The notes: generated by a model not told the origin, from the sequence alone. Counted from the first letter of the stretch, positions 21,353-34,711 are shown. The stretch is 64,000 bases of DNA from Neospora caninum Liverpool (GCF_000208865.1 NC_018398.1:4860710-4924709), one strand, 5' to 3'. Program-made: numbers and translations.

Positions 21353-24300
21353 CGTTCCCGAACGGAGGAGCTGCGTGTCGAGCGCATTCGTGAAGGGAAA
21401 ACGAGTAGGCGAGTAGCGGGCAAGAGCAGGCGGTCATAGCCGTACAGAGAGAAAGGCGAAGGGAAAGCGAGAGCGGGGAGCAAAACAGGGAACGAATGGA
21501 GGGGGAAACCCGGATGCCGTCGCCTCTGAAAACCGAAAGCTGGACACTAGCTGGGCTGACACCCGCCGCCGCCTGGTCCACGACGGAGGCAGCTGGGGAA
21601 AGCCGGTGGTTTTCAGACGGCGAATATGACAAGAACGGGGACGAACGCAGTGGAAAACGAATTCGGCGCTGCGGCCACGAGAAAAACCGCGCGGTGAGTC
21701 GGTTTCGTTTATTGGCTGAACGCGAGGGGCAAAACGGGATGGTATGATGCGGTACCGTTACCACACTCGACGCGGGCGGGTGCGATCTACAACTCGCGGG
21801 TGTAGGTACACTGGAGACCGCACGAAGGCCGGAGGACGGAAAAAGTCACGAAGCTAATGACATGGGGAGAGGGGACTCAAGAAAAAAATTTCTCCATCCC
21901 AACAATGAAGGAAAAACGGGACCGCGTAGTCCTCGCATTGGGCACTCCTGCTGACGCCAGTGACGGGTGACGGAGTGGAAAGTCGCTAATGCATACCAGT
22001 GCGTCGAGGCCGACACAGGAAATCAAAATGCCTGTACCTTCTTCACAAGAATCTGCCACAAATGATTGTCGTCCGGAGCTTTCGTTCCTATCCGGGTGTA
22101 TCCAAACAGCACAGCAAAAATGAGACGGCCAGGTAAGGGAAAACAGAGACGCTGCGACGCAGAAGGGAAACTTCCGGCGGCCGTTGAGATATACAGCGCC
22201 AAAAGCAAGGGTTTCCTCTCCACCTCTCGTGAGATTTACAAGACAAAAATTGTGGCAAGTCTCGAAGAAATCGCCTGGGTCGGCTCAGTCACAGCATGTC
22301 CTCGCCTCTACGATATCTCCGCGTTGACACAGGAAGCACCCATTTCTGTGGAAACGGGCGACAGGGAGAAGGGCTGTTCCCCCTCGTCCCTAATACGCCA
22401 CGGAATTCTTGTACACCGAATCAACAAAAGCTGCCTTGTCGCGGCCTTTAAGAAGAAGCCTACGCAGAAAAAGAGAGACGGCCTTACTCCTGCTGGCGGT
22501 GCGCGTTTTCCATTGCAGCTTACGTCGTTCCCGTTGTTAAGATACATGTGCTGCGCACGGGTATACTAGTCGGCGCCGTGCGTGCGCCCTGTAGCAACGC
22601 AAAGAAAACGGACGAATGCTATAGGCCACACAGAAACAGGAAGCGGCTCAGAAGCAACCAGCGCAAAAGAGAGATCCCGATGAGTCAAGGTGCCAAGTGA
22701 ATCTTTTCCCTTAGCCACAATTTATGGCTAGCAGAAGCACGTCACCACCAAGAGACTGGAAGGAGAGAGACGGGGCTATCCGCCGACGCGTCAACACCCC
22801 TGTGCCCTGTGCTGTCTAGTCACTGGAGGCCAGCCTCTCAACGCATTCTCGTCGCGACGTTCCCGGCTCTACGCCGAATAGAGTTTAGCAGCTTCAGGGC
22901 AGTGCTGGAGCGTGTTTCACCCTTCGCCCCACACCGCAGCGTCATCGCTGCCTCACGATCTCCGTCTCTCCAACCACGACACGGGTGGGAACACCCATCG
23001 ACCGCTCACCAGCCACGAAAAACCACCGTGCGAGGCACTACACCGACACACGAAATCCGCGCAAAGCCGATGGCAACCTTGCCGTCTCGCAGGGCCACCA
23101 TCACCTGACGCCACGACCTCCGGAAAAAGGATGGGTGAGGCTGCGCGCTGGTGCACGGCGAAAAAACACAACGGCGACCGTGTCGCTATTTCTGCCAAAC
23201 GCAAGCGACGGGTGCGCGGGAGCCTCCAGGCAGCAATATAAGGACACTTGCCTCTGTCGCTAAGAAGTGGTGAACGCTGCGACTTCCATTTGCCGTGCAG
23301 AACAACAGGGAATGAAGGGTGAAAAGAGAGGGTAACAGGTGTGCAGTCACGGCTCGACAAACTCGGCAGCCCCTCGACACGGCAGCGGCTGCTGTATATA
23401 TATGTCTCGTGTCGCTGTAGAAGCTTCCGAGATTGCCTCCGATCAATGAGTGCCAAGAGAGGATGGAGAGCGACAGACGCTTCAACCCAATGGCAAGAAA
23501 CTCCTCGCGTCTGCCGCTCCTCTAACAGATTTCTCCTGGAGTCAGCGACACCACGTCAGTTGTATCTATCCAGTTTGTTAGTTCGTGCGAACCACAAGAG
23601 AACTCGCAACAGAAAAGCAGCAGCAGTGTCAAGGGTGTAGTCGCGTCACCGAAGTACACACGTTCGTTACGGAGAAAGGGGAACGCTGTGGGTCATCGAC
23701 TGTACAGCGACGAGAAGAGGCCTTTTTGTTCATTGACAGCTTGCCGCAGGGGTTGTTCCGAGGCACCAACGACTCGGAGACTCGGCGTGGGCCCCAGAGT
23801 GTCTCTGTTGCGGACAGGGACGAAGCTACGTCCGTCGCACGGAGTTTCCAAGCAGGAACCGCTGGCTTCTGTTTTGCCCTAGCAACCGTGCAACTTGAGG
23901 ACGAGGGACAGGGTCCGACCGGCGTGGATACAAAGAAACGGAGACGTGTGTCAAGTTCGTGCTGTGCCTGTTCAGCTCACTGCATCTACATGACGCCCCT
24001 CAGTTTAAAGCAGAACTGCAGTGTATTGGCATGGAAACGTATCGAGTGAAAAGTTCGAACGTAGTTCAACACGCAGGGAATACTCCCAAGAAAAGCTTAT
24101 AAATAATCCTGTCGTAGCGAGTATCACTCCCGTGACGGTACAGGAGATCAACTCACGGCTGAACATTCATCTACACGGAAAGAGAGTCAAAAAGCAAAGG
24201 TTGGGACCTGGGAGATTGCCGAAAGTGAACTTGCCTCCCTGCGTCCTTGGAGAACGGGATTTGTCAGCAGCAAATCGCAGCTTGGTGCGGTTTGGGCGCC

Positions 24301-26212
24301 GGCAGCGTCTATCGTTCCAACACATCTTCACTGGTAAACGCTCGTCGTGGTTTCCGTGCAGCGCGAGGGCGCCGGCCAGGGGACAGGGGACAGGTGTTCG
24401 CTGGCGAGGACGGTTTCTGTCGACTGTTGCAATTGCGGTTGATTTTACAGTGTCAAGTTCTCTCTTCCAAGGCACATGTGCACACAGATAACCGGCTACG
24501 TGTGGCACAGAAGAAAACGTACGTTCGGTCTCACGCGCAGAGACAGTGACTGTTCGTTTCTTAGAGCCCTTGACGAAGCCCTATGGAACACCAGAAACCT
24601 CTTAAGACATTGAAAGCTACGCTCCACCGCGGGGTGATGTTCGTCTCCTTGCCCCCAACGAGCAAGTCTTGTGTAGGAGGCGCATTTCCAACAGAGAAAC
24701 TCTGTATAAGTCTCACACGAAAGAAGGCGGGGATAGTCTGCCTTATATCCACATTCTTTCTCACAAAAGGGTCAGCCTCGGGATGCTGGCTGTTTCCCTA
24801 GTGTACCCCGTGGACCCTCAACTCGCATTGGTCCCACACGGTTCTCACATCACCTAACGTTTTCAGCAGAAAGGTGGCTAAAGTGCATCGTAGACACCTA
24901 TGGTATGGCCCGCGTCCATTGCTTGTGGATTGGTACACAAAGTACCGAAGAAGCCGTGACATGAAAAAAAGTGGTAAAGAACGTCTGCACGTTTTTTGTT
25001 TCGGGAACGACAGCTTCCCGGGGGTAAACACGGAACGGTTTCGATGCTGCTCCATCAGCTCCGGGACAACGCTACAGACGTATCGATTTCAGCATACCGC
25101 AGCAATCATGAAGACCCTGGTCGTCTGGATCGCATAACTGGAGTCATATTCAGTGTGATAATCATGAGATTCGTACAGCTGTATACCAAATGTTTAGCCA
25201 GGCGATCTCTACAACGGGACATCGGACCGAACCTGAATTTCCCCAGTCCAGGGAAAACATGTAGCGCGAAGCCGTAAGAGAACATAACAGCGATACAGCA
25301 CCTGGCACCTTTTGCTGAGAGAGGTAACGGGACCAGATTTCTATTAACTGATGATCTCTAGCTTCCTGTCGTTACGCCCCTCTCGTCGCCTGCGGTTCGT
25401 ACCAGAAAAAAGTGGGAGTTTACCGCAAAGCACTCTTTCGATTCCTTAGCCTTCGCTGTTTAATCACGACGTTAGCCCCGATGCCGCTTCGTATTATTTC
25501 TGTGTTTCTCTCGCGCGACACTATCTATGCGACGGCCTCTCCTACGGGAATGTGAAGGGAGTTCCGACCTATCGGAAAACGTTCTTCCGTGTTGTGGCGA
25601 AAGTGAGAAGCCACCGGGGGTAAACACCTGCGTTCTCTGTCGTGATGAGCAGACCTCGCGGCTCTGCGATGTTTAGTACAGCTCACACTACGAGAAGAAT
25701 GCATTTGGAGGCAGGAGCACACGGCCGTGGCTCTTTTCGTGGACCTCGAAAAGATTCAGCACAGACAAAGGAAAGAGTTAAACGAAGACGGGAATGAGAG
25801 AGCGGGAAAAGCAGGAAGTCAGTCTTCCTTCCCAGTTTCACTATCTCATCGCCCCGATTCAGACAGCTGTCTCGAGACGCCGGAGACCGAAGACGAGCCT
25901 GGACTCCTTGAGAAACGAGAGATGAAGACCGGGAGTGGCCCAGCGCTCTTGTGCCGTATATTTTCCCCGTTCCCCCCTATTGTTTTTAGCTTCCCTTTCT
26001 TGAAAGACGAAAAAGGCCAGGTGACGTCTGCGGGCACATCGAGAAACCTAGTGTAAGGATACTGGCGCTAGCATCCCAGTCCTCGCCCGCTTCTTCCACT
26101 TCCTGATACGCTTTTCCCGGCATCCAAGCTCAGTCTCTCTTGGCTGCCATCTCCCTCAGATTTCCGGATAACGACGGTAACGAAGCGCGTCTGCGGTGGG
26201 GCGAGAGCGGAA
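21353..26212. other. Long gene-poor spacer between the AP2-like gene and RPL35
   Basis: This 4.9-kb stretch lies upstream of the minus-strand AP2-like gene and downstream of the minus-strand L35 gene. Its base composition looks clearly less GC-rich than the neighbouring coding DNA. Open frames reach only about 170 codons and show no domain similarity, no splice-linked continuation and no low-complexity protein bias. It should contain the AP2-like promoter near its left end and the L35 3' untranslated region near its right end. Confidence 0.5.
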
Positions 26213-27939
26213 TTAGGCAATCAAGGCGAACTTTCTCTTGGGGACGTTCTGAGTGCGCTTCATCTTCCTGTGCAAAACACATGGAAAAACAGAGAAAACC
26301 TCGGTCGCTCCGGCGCGAATGGACACGCGACTTCAGCCTCGCACGTTAGACAAAAACGTACAGAAGAGCTGCGTTTGCGCGAAAAATGGCCTGCAGATCC
26401 CACACAGACCGGACCTAGTCAAAAAACCCACCGCGTGCGCGCGTTTCAAAAAGTATCCAGGCTCCGCTTTGAAGGCAGAACACCCGCCAGAGTGTGTATC
26501 TATTTGTCACAGTCCTGGATGCTCTTCCCATACAGCCTGGAAGGCTGGAACCGGTTCCACAACGGTCCACTTGATGGGCATCTACCCACCGCGGATCCTG
26601 TGTCCTCATAGAACGCCTTTTCCACGTGACGCCCTCGGCGCCTCGGCACGCGCATGTCCCAAGCGGCTCTCACCTGACGGTCATTTTCCTTGTCTGGGAT
26701 GCCGTCATACGGCGGCGGATGGCGCGGGTTTTCTTGGTGCGAAGGTCATGGGGAATGAACTTCTTTCCCTTGAAGGCTGCCCGCGCCTCCTCTCTCTGCT
26801 TTTGAGTGTAGACGGTGAGCACGCGCGCAATGCCCTTGCGCACCTCGGTTACCTTGGACAGCTTCGAGGCGGCGCTGCCAGTAACCTTGGCGACTCGGAG
26901 TTGAGCAAGCTCCTTCTTCAAGTCCTCCAGTTGCTTCACCAACTCCTTCTGCGACTTTCCTCGCAACTCGTACGCGCGAACCTTCACCTGCAGGGCGCAA
27001 CGCACACAAGCCGCGGGGAGTCACAGGATGACCTGACAGAGCACAGGACATTGACGAGAGAGACACGAAATATGGCGATACAGAGGGAAAACAAGGGAAG
27101 AAAAACCGGGGGAACCAGAGCCAGAGAGGCGCCGCGCGCGCCCCGGCGGGAAAACGGACGGCGTGAGGCCAGCGACTTTGGACCTGACCCCGGCGACTAC
27201 CGAAAGGAGTTAGTGGTGATTGAAGGAAGAGAACTGAGCAAAACGGGAAGGGAAAACGAAGAGCAGTGTGTCTCGACGCGGAACGCGTCCGTGGTTCGAG
27301 TGGAATTAAACCACTGATCGCCGGTACGCTCCGCAGAACAGTGCTCAGCGAGTTTCGCCGCGACGAAAACGGGACACAGCCTGCGGTAGTCTCCAGGGCG
27401 TATTTGGTCACGTACGCAACATGCGCCCTTCCACAGGAGCACAGAACACGGTTTTTATCGTCATTTACGAGTCGGGTGAACCCGTAAAGACCAGCATCCT
27501 CGCTGAGGCAGTCTCGCAGAGTCGAGGCAGGAACGTCGTGGAGGCCAGCGTTGCCGCATCCCCGGCACAATTTGTGTGCTGTCCTCATCCCTGCTCGTCT
27601 CAACCCCCTGCTCTGGAGTGACCTCTCAAATTTGCATCTCTCTCTAGGGGAACCGCGCGCCCGAAGAAACCAATCGACGCGAGAAAACCAGCGAACATGC
27701 CATCTGAAAACGCTCCTCTCCGCAGGCAACGCAGGCATACAGGTGCCGATCGCCCTACACAACCAGTTGAGTGTTACGAACCCTCAGAGGTGGACCGCGC
27801 TGAAAGTTACGATGGGAACCAGAGGATAGAAGGAGAAATTCAGGAGATTCGCTGGGGAAGTCGGAAAAAACATAGTGGGAAGGGAAACAGATCGGCAGCT
27901 CCTTGCGCGAGCAAAAAGCGTGGCGTGGGGCCTTACCAT
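26213..27939 (-). CDS. RPL35: 60S ribosomal protein L35 (uL29 family), three exons, 123 aa
   Basis: Coding exons in transcription order: 27939-27937 (ATG alone), 26987-26674 and 26267-26213. They join to 372 nt, giving 123 residues, the same length as human L35. The protein begins [20 protein letters not shown] and carries the family core [20 protein letters not shown], followed by [20 protein letters not shown] and [20 protein letters not shown], and ends [11 protein letters not shown]35 is a structural protein of the large ribosomal subunit near the polypeptide exit tunnel. The donor after the ATG is GTAAGG; the donor ending exon 2 is GTGAGA, and reading through it would stop at once, so the third exon is required. 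Intron 1 is 949 nt, long compared with the exons. The promoter side faces the divergent gene at 30041. Confidence 0.97.
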
Positions 27940-30040
27940 TTTGAAGCAGAGGAGCGGATGGACTGCAGAAGCAGAAAGGAAACAACAAATCCGCAACCGA
28001 CAAAAATGTCGAGAAATAAAGCACTGGAACCCGCAGAAGACCCCAAAACGCTATCGGTTCAGCTTCCAGCGTACAAGCAACGAGCTCAGAGGCGCCCCAC
28101 TTTCTTCTTCCTCCACCCTCCTGCCACAGCAGTCTCTCTGGCCCTCGCCCTCAACTATAGGCCGACCAGTGGGACGCATACATGCGCGCCCGCGCAGTGT
28201 AGCCACCAGGCGAGACCACGCTCTCGGAGGCCAAAAAAGCCTTTCGGAATATAAGCCGATGTGCGCGTGTCACGTAAGCCGGGGACGGCAAGCCCACGGA
28301 GATCCCCGCGGCCGGTCGATTGAGCGGATGGCAACCTCTCGGGCGACACACGGCCTTCTTCGAGTTAGCAAGTGTGGTATAGCCGGCGAGAATAGAGACA
28401 ACGCCTTGCAGGGTGCGCTTGCATCTCCGCGGAGCGGCAACGCGTGTCGGAGTTACGGTTTTGAGTCGGTTTTCTTTCGTGTTGCCAGTGGTACATGCTT
28501 TCTGGGTAAGAGAAAGGCTCTGCGCAGGCTCCTGTCCGCGAAATTCCTGGAGAGAGAGAGAGTGCGGAAAAACAAGCGCGGTTAGCTGTTCAAATTCGCG
28601 GTTCGGGCCTGGTGTATGGCCAGCCCCGTCAGTCGCTTGTCAAAGTCTTGAACTTTTCGTTCTTTCGTTGACAGGTTTTCTCTCCGTCGCCCTTTTGCCG
28701 TTCGAATCGCCACTCGTGCGAGACTGCTTCCAACTTCCTTCAGTCGGGTTCGAGCCAGAAGGAGGCGTAGGCGCCCATGAGCTGGACGTTGCTACGATCA
28801 AGCGACTGTCGCTCTTCCCAGGGATAAATTGTGTCCGCACGCTGCTCGGGCGGAAGTGAGCGACAGCCACGAGGCAGGCAGCGGCGTGGAAGTGCATTTT
28901 GACTCCTTTTTTAACACGTGCAGGAGGCGCGTTTGCAGGTCGTCGACTTTTTTCCCCATCTTGGCGAGCGGATCTCGCTTTCTAATTCTTGTCTTCTCAC
29001 TGGGTTACCTTGCGGCTGCAGGGGAGCCGTGTCCGCCTTCCCGAGCACGCGCCCCAGGGTGATGTTCCGCTGCGGCGGAACTGCGAATTCCTCCTATAAC
29101 TAAGGAACTCCACAAGACGACTCTCGCCTTGTGGCCTGGGGCAAAACCAACCAAGCAAAAGCCAGGTGCGTCACGACAGTCCGCCCGCAGCGGTGTGCCG
29201 CACGGTTCGTGCGTTGCCGCGCTGTCGAGACTTGATCCTTCTGTTCTGCCGTCGAAAGCGTCGCCCCTGTTTCAGGAGTTCTGCCCGCCCGGGGACGGTG
29301 TCCCGACGACACACAAGGCCCGCTCAGTCGAAATTATTTCGATACGCGTTACTCTGGCTGTTGAGTGCACCTACGGGGCGCCTGGAGTCTTACTGGACTG
29401 CGTACGACAGCGAGGCCTCTGCGACGTGGCACGTTGATCGCGATAGCTCTGAATAGACCGTCTCGTATTCTCGTCCTTCTCTTATCGTCTTCCTGTTGAA
29501 AAGGTGAGGCACGCGGTGACAGAGCTCGGTTTCGAAACATTCCTGAAAACGGGGAGATGCCCGCGCCTGCGTCATCTTCTCAAATGTGGGGCGCGGCCTG
29601 AGGCTCGGGGGTTCGCTAGCGGCAGATAGTCGAGTGAGAGCAAGTGACCAAGGAGAAGCGAGGATGCTGCGAACCCTTGCATACCTTTGTCTGTTTGCGT
29701 CCATTCCCATGAACTCTCCAAGCTTCAGCACTGCAAATTGTTAGAAGCGCGTGGTTTGCGATCTCTTCCAAGCGCCGTTTTTGTGTTTTGCTGGCGACGA
29801 GTCGCCGCCTCGGGTCTTGCTCTCTTTTTCCTTGGGTGGATCGTTTTGCACTTCAATGCGGCAGGCTCCCGGCTTGCACGCAAAATGCCTCTTCCCGGTA
29901 AAATGAATGAACCAGGCCGGTGGTGTCATGTCGGGGTGCGCAGTGTGCCTTTGGTGTTCGCCGGGTCGTCCGGCTCTCGTTCCCGTCGTCGCAGCTCTCA
30001 CCTGTATTCGTTGCTTTCTTCTGCTTCCTGCGATCTCAGG
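27940..30040. promoter_or_regulatory. Divergent promoter region of RPL35 and the large plus-strand gene
   Basis: The two neighbouring genes start in opposite directions from this 2.1-kb spacer. It contains the TRP-1-like element at 28243-28259 about 300 bp upstream of the L35 ATG. The plus-strand side is pyrimidine-rich before 30041, with an acceptor-like CTCAG directly before that ATG, so a 5'-leader intron is possible. No other coding frame is supported. Confidence 0.55.
28243..28259 (-). promoter_or_regulatory. TRP-1-like ribosomal-protein promoter element
   Basis: On the minus strand the sequence reads TCGGCTTATATTCCGAA. The TRP-1 element described upstream of Toxoplasma ribosomal protein genes is, as I remember it, TCGGCTTATATTCGG, so there is one mismatch in 15. 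It lies about 300 bp upstream of the L35 start codon and in the same orientation as that gene, which fits an L35 promoter element. Confidence 0.75.
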
Positions 30041-33000
30041 ATGCCGAAAGCACACCCGCCTGCGGAGCGCGGCGGCGCTCAGAAGGCCCGCGGGGAGAAG
30101 AGCCAGGGACCGGCCAAGCTGGATGCCGCGCGTGTGTCTTCGAAGCCTTCGGACCGCGGCCAGCCTTCTGCGCGGTCCACCTCTTCAACTTTGCGACCGT
30201 CTCCCACACACAAAAAAGCAGCTTCTGTTTCTGCACCCTCGACTCCGATGCACAAGAGAGAAGGTGCGCGAACGAAGGAAGTGAGCAGCGCTCAGATAGA
30301 AACTGGAAAGGCGGCGAAACAGGGGCGTCGAGACAGCTCGCGCGCGCGTTCCGTCTCGAGAAAGGCGAAGGAGAGGAAAGGGAAGACAGACGCTGAGGGT
30401 TGGGAAGGAGAGAAGCAGGGAACGGGGCTCACCGTCTCAGCCAGCGAGGGGACCCGCAGCCTGTTCGAGTGCGCGGGCGAAGAACGCAGCGCAGAAACTG
30501 CGGCGTGTGCGCGTGGTGGCCGGGACCAGGAACTCAAACGAGGGCACTCCAGCGACGTCAACAGAACCCTGGCGGTGTACGTGCCTCAGCCGCGGGCGTC
30601 GCCTGCGGAAAACTCAGGACAGTCGGCCCTAGCGGCGGAGCTCGAGCGCGCTCGCGCGGAAGTCGCCTCGTTAAAGGCATTGGTGACTGAAGTGTCGGCG
30701 GGCAAAATTCCGCTCGCAGTTCCGGTCGATCTCTTCTACCAGCTGAGTCTTGCGTACCTGTCGAGTAACGAGAAAGTCCCCAGCCAAGTCAAGCCCCGCC
30801 GTCACAAGCGCGAGGGAGCTGAGAACGGGAGGGAACGCGAGAGTGTGGGGAAACAGACGCACCGAGCTTCCAGTGGCGAGCGAACGGCCGGACGACAGCG
30901 AAGTGAGCATGCGGGCGAGACGAAAGCGGGAGAGAAACGCGCCGCCCCCGCCGCGCACGCCGCCGTCTCCGTTCTTCCCTCCGCACCTTTGCCCGTTGAT
31001 GTAGGAGAAGTGGAGCAGAGAATCCGAATCGACGTCGAAGGGGAAGAGCCCATGGTTTGGAAGGACGTGTATCGGCTCAGGCAAGGCGCCTATCCAGAGC
31101 ACCTCTCGTCATCGTTTTCAGGCTCCAGCCCCGGTTTCGCCCGGCCCGAGAAACGCGGCTGCGGAGGGGAATCGGCCGGACCGTCTCCCCGATTTTCTGA
31201 AGGTGCCGAGTCTGCGGGGTCACACGCTGGCGCGGCGGCCGGGGCGCGGACCCTGGAATCGGGAAGAAGTCGAGAGCAAAGAGCGCTTCGAAGTCCCAGA
31301 GAGGGGGGATTCTCCCTGTTTCTACCGGACACAGTCAATGCCGCCATGGGACAGCCGTACAGACGCTTCCAGTCGTGCACCAGAGAGAACCGAGGCATCT
31401 GGCCCCAAGCGGTCATTGCGAAAAACTTCCAGCAAGTAACGGCTACAGTGATGGAGCAAACCTTCCAACTGGAGAACCAAGCGGCCGTCGTCGAGGGCCT
31501 GCAGGAGAGCCTGGGTCGTCTGGAGGTTTTGCTAGCCGAAGCGAAGTCCGAGTGCGTGGCCGACGCCGCGGTGAAGAGCCAAGGGGAAGAAAAGCATGGA
31601 CAGGAGAGTGGGGAGGCTCTTAAAGAAGCCAGTGAAGCCGCGGAGCCTGACGTCCTTCCCCCCGGAGTTCTTCATTACGTCATTATAGAAGACCTCGGCA
31701 GCGCTGGCCCGAGCACTGCAAGGGATCTAGCCGGTGAGACAGACGCCGACACGGAGTCAGGAGCAGAGAAGAAAAGAGCCGCCAAACGAGCTGTGTCTCC
31801 CTCGGTCATTTCGGAACATAGCAGCTCTGGGGAAGAAGGCAGGCGGCAAGCAGGAACGGACCGTCTAGGCGCACGCCCCAAGGCTCTCGAAAACTCAAAA
31901 GAGAGAGAATCGGGCTGGGCCGGGCGGAGCAGCCTCAGGAAGAAGAGGGAGGTGGACGGCGACTACCAGGTGGGGGGCCGTGACGACGAAAGCGATCCCG
32001 AGAGTATTTATGTAAGGAGACAGGAGACGGCAAACACAATCGCATGCATGGCGATAGAGGACGGCCTTCAAACGCCTCTCTCGTCGGCCCGTAAGCGGCA
32101 ACCCCAGGCGACGCCGGAGAAAGAAGCGTCCACCGGTCGCAGCGTCGAGCCTGAAATTTCGAGTCAAAGCGACGCGGTAAGAGAAAGAGGGCGGTGGCGA
32201 CGTAGTGTGCGGCGAATGGTGTCGATTCAGCCTAGTCTCACACACTTTATACTATCCCTTCGATGCATAGGCGCGTCCCGGCATCTACCTTTGCGGAGTT
32301 CCCGCCCTGTGCTCCCATTAAGTTTCCACTTAAATCGCTGCGTAGCTACCTGGAGGGACGCGTTGGATCCAGTTGCAGTTTCGTCTATCCTTCGGCCTCT
32401 CGATTGTTCACACGCGTCGTCAGACGGAGACGCTTCATTACAGGGCCTTCGGAGAAAAGCCCATCCGAAGCGAACCGTCGGCCGTCCATGGAGACGTCTC
32501 TCCGTCGGGGCCTATCTGGGCGCGCGCACAGTCCGTGAAGTGTCTTGTCTCTCCTCTGTTCCTGCGCAGATGAGACACCTCCAGCAGTTCTGTGAGCAGG
32601 CGACTCGTCGGTCGGCGACTGGGAGTCTTGCTTCTCCAGCTCGCGCAAGTGAGCGGACCTCGGTTCCGGACTGGCCAGTTTCCGCTTCGAAAAAGACTGC
32701 GTGTGGGAGTGAATCGCGCCGATCCGTTTGCTCTGTCACCTTCACGTCGGAAGGTCCCGGGCTCGAAAAACAGGCCGAGACAGCCGGGGCTGAAGCTGCG
32801 GTCGAGGCGTCGCCTGCGTCCGGCACACAGCCTTCGCCGAAGGTTGCGTCTCCATCGACTCGAGCGAAGAACTCTGAGGGGAAAGAAGTGTCGAGCGCTC
32901 GCCGGTCTCTGCTCTCACCGCGTCCACAGCCTCGAGCAGAAGTCGAGAAAGAGAGCAAACCCAAAAAGACGAAACCTAGCCAGGAACCCCGCGCCGGGGT

Positions 33001-34711
33001 GACGCACGCTGCAAGTGCGAAGGCCACCAAATCGGCGCCCCAGGAGAAGCTGCAGTCGGCTTCGCGCGCAAACGCGTCCGACGGGGGAGTCTCCGAAGAT
33101 GCCACGCATCGCTCCTCGGGAAGTCAGCAGAGTTTGTGGGGCGCCGGGCGGCACATGCATGCCCCCAGATCGTGTCGATCCGACACCAGCAACTCGCTCG
33201 GGGCTGCTGACTCCGCCGGCGCGGCAGGCCGCCCGGAGTCCCAGCTGCCTTCTCCGGCCATGTTCTACCAGATGCCTGCCATGTTCCCCGAAGGTCCGGT
33301 TCTCGTGCCGTCACTCTACTATGCGTACGACATCGCAGGCCGCAACGTGGTTTTCGCGCCGCACGGCGTCCTTGCGCCGGCGCCGTCAGGAGACAATGAA
33401 GTAAGGGCTCTCACCGTCTCTAGCAACGCGAAGGAATGATTGGGGAAGAGCCCAGAGACCCTGGCGCCGCTTCTTGCCAACCCCACCCTATGCATCCGCC
33501 ATTTGGCAGACGTCGACTTTTTTTCTCGCCTGTACTCTCCCTTCCTTGTCCCCCGGTCCTCGTGGTCTGCCAGGTGGTACCCTTTGTGTTGACCCCTGTG
33601 GCTTTGTTGCGTGCGAACCCTCGTTTGTGTCCGCGCGTCTCGTTTTTCCGCAAGCTTCCCTCGAACCTTTCCGGTCACTGCTTGCTCGCCCGTCCTGCCG
33701 TCGTCTTGCTTGCAGTTCCAAGCTGTCCCCGGTGCGGGCTCGACCACGCCCTCGTCTCAGAATGAAGTGGACTCGCGAGGGCGATCTCGGGGGACTTCTT
33801 TCGCATCCCAGCGGCCGGCGTTATGGATGCCGACGGCGCCGTCAGCGGGGCTGGATAATGGCGTCGCCGCTGGCTCTCCGACCGGAGTCTACAGGGCGCC
33901 TGTGGACTTCCCGGTGAAGTTGGCGTCGCGCTGTTCTTTGCCTGCCTCGCCTCATTTGTGGAGAGGGCCCGAGCGAGAGTCCCCTCTTTCTGCCACCGTT
34001 CCTCTGGTGGCCACAGGGACGTGGCGCCACGCGGAAGCTCCCGGCGGTGATCTGTTGGTGACACAGCCGGTTCCTCGAGAGCCCCGAAATACAGTTTCCT
34101 TCTGCGACGTTGTGTGTTGCCGGCCCACAGAGGCTCGCCAGCTCGACGGTGTGCAGGGTGGTCCTGCGGTTGCTCGTTCACGCAGCCAGATCAGCCGGAG
34201 AGACAGCGCTGCGCTCTCGTCAGCCTCCGCGAGGGCGGCTAGCTGCTTTTTCTCGAGGTGTTTGGAGTGTGGAGGAGACGCGCCCCAAAGTGCTGCGCCC
34301 TCCGAGGCTGGCGGGGTGACCCGGAGAGACACGAGTCTCTGGACTGACAGAAAGCCGTATGGACAGCAAGAGGGAGACGGAGAGTCGTCCGGTCGGTCTC
34401 TGTTTCGCAAGCAGGAGTCCGTTGATGCGGTGAGGCGCCTGCGCAGCAACGCCACCGGTGATCTGCATTCGGACACGAAGAAGGGCGAGGCGAAGAAAAC
34501 GAGTGCGCGAGAAGGCCAGAGCAGGGACAAATCGTCTGGACTCACGGTTCCCCAGCACAACGCACCGCCAGTGTACGAGACGGCGTCGCCGCGCACGACC
34601 GCAAAGCTGAACGACGCAAAGCGCGCCGCATGCATGAGCCGAGAGCCGGACCAGAAAGTTGCGAGTCTTCTGGAACATTACACGAGGGCGGGAAGGCTTG
34701 TCCTCTCTTAA
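30041..34711 (+). CDS. Unrecognised large protein with coiled-coil segments, three exons, about 1320 aa
   Basis: Exons 30041-32176, 32570-33400 and 33716-34711 are joined by GT/AG sites in phase 0 (3963 nt). The frame is open further upstream to 29687, but composition becomes protein-like only from the ATG at 30041, so I use that start. The protein is rich in Ser, Arg, Glu and Ala. Short heptad-like segments occur near residues 193-215 (LAAELERARAEVASLKAL) and 466-504 (TVMEQTFQLENQAAVVEGLQ onward). A conserved-looking ordered patch near 435-470 holds NAAMGQPYRRFQSC. Another near 940-977 is Met/Tyr/Phe/Pro-rich (MFYQMPAMFPEGPVLVPSLY). I recognise no domain and give no function. The 393-nt first intron is itself free of in-frame stops. 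Confidence 0.75.

Noticed and set aside
28747..28757. GGTTCGAGCC, resembling a tRNA B box
   Set aside because: No A box at the right distance, and the flanks cannot form a T stem or an acceptor stem.
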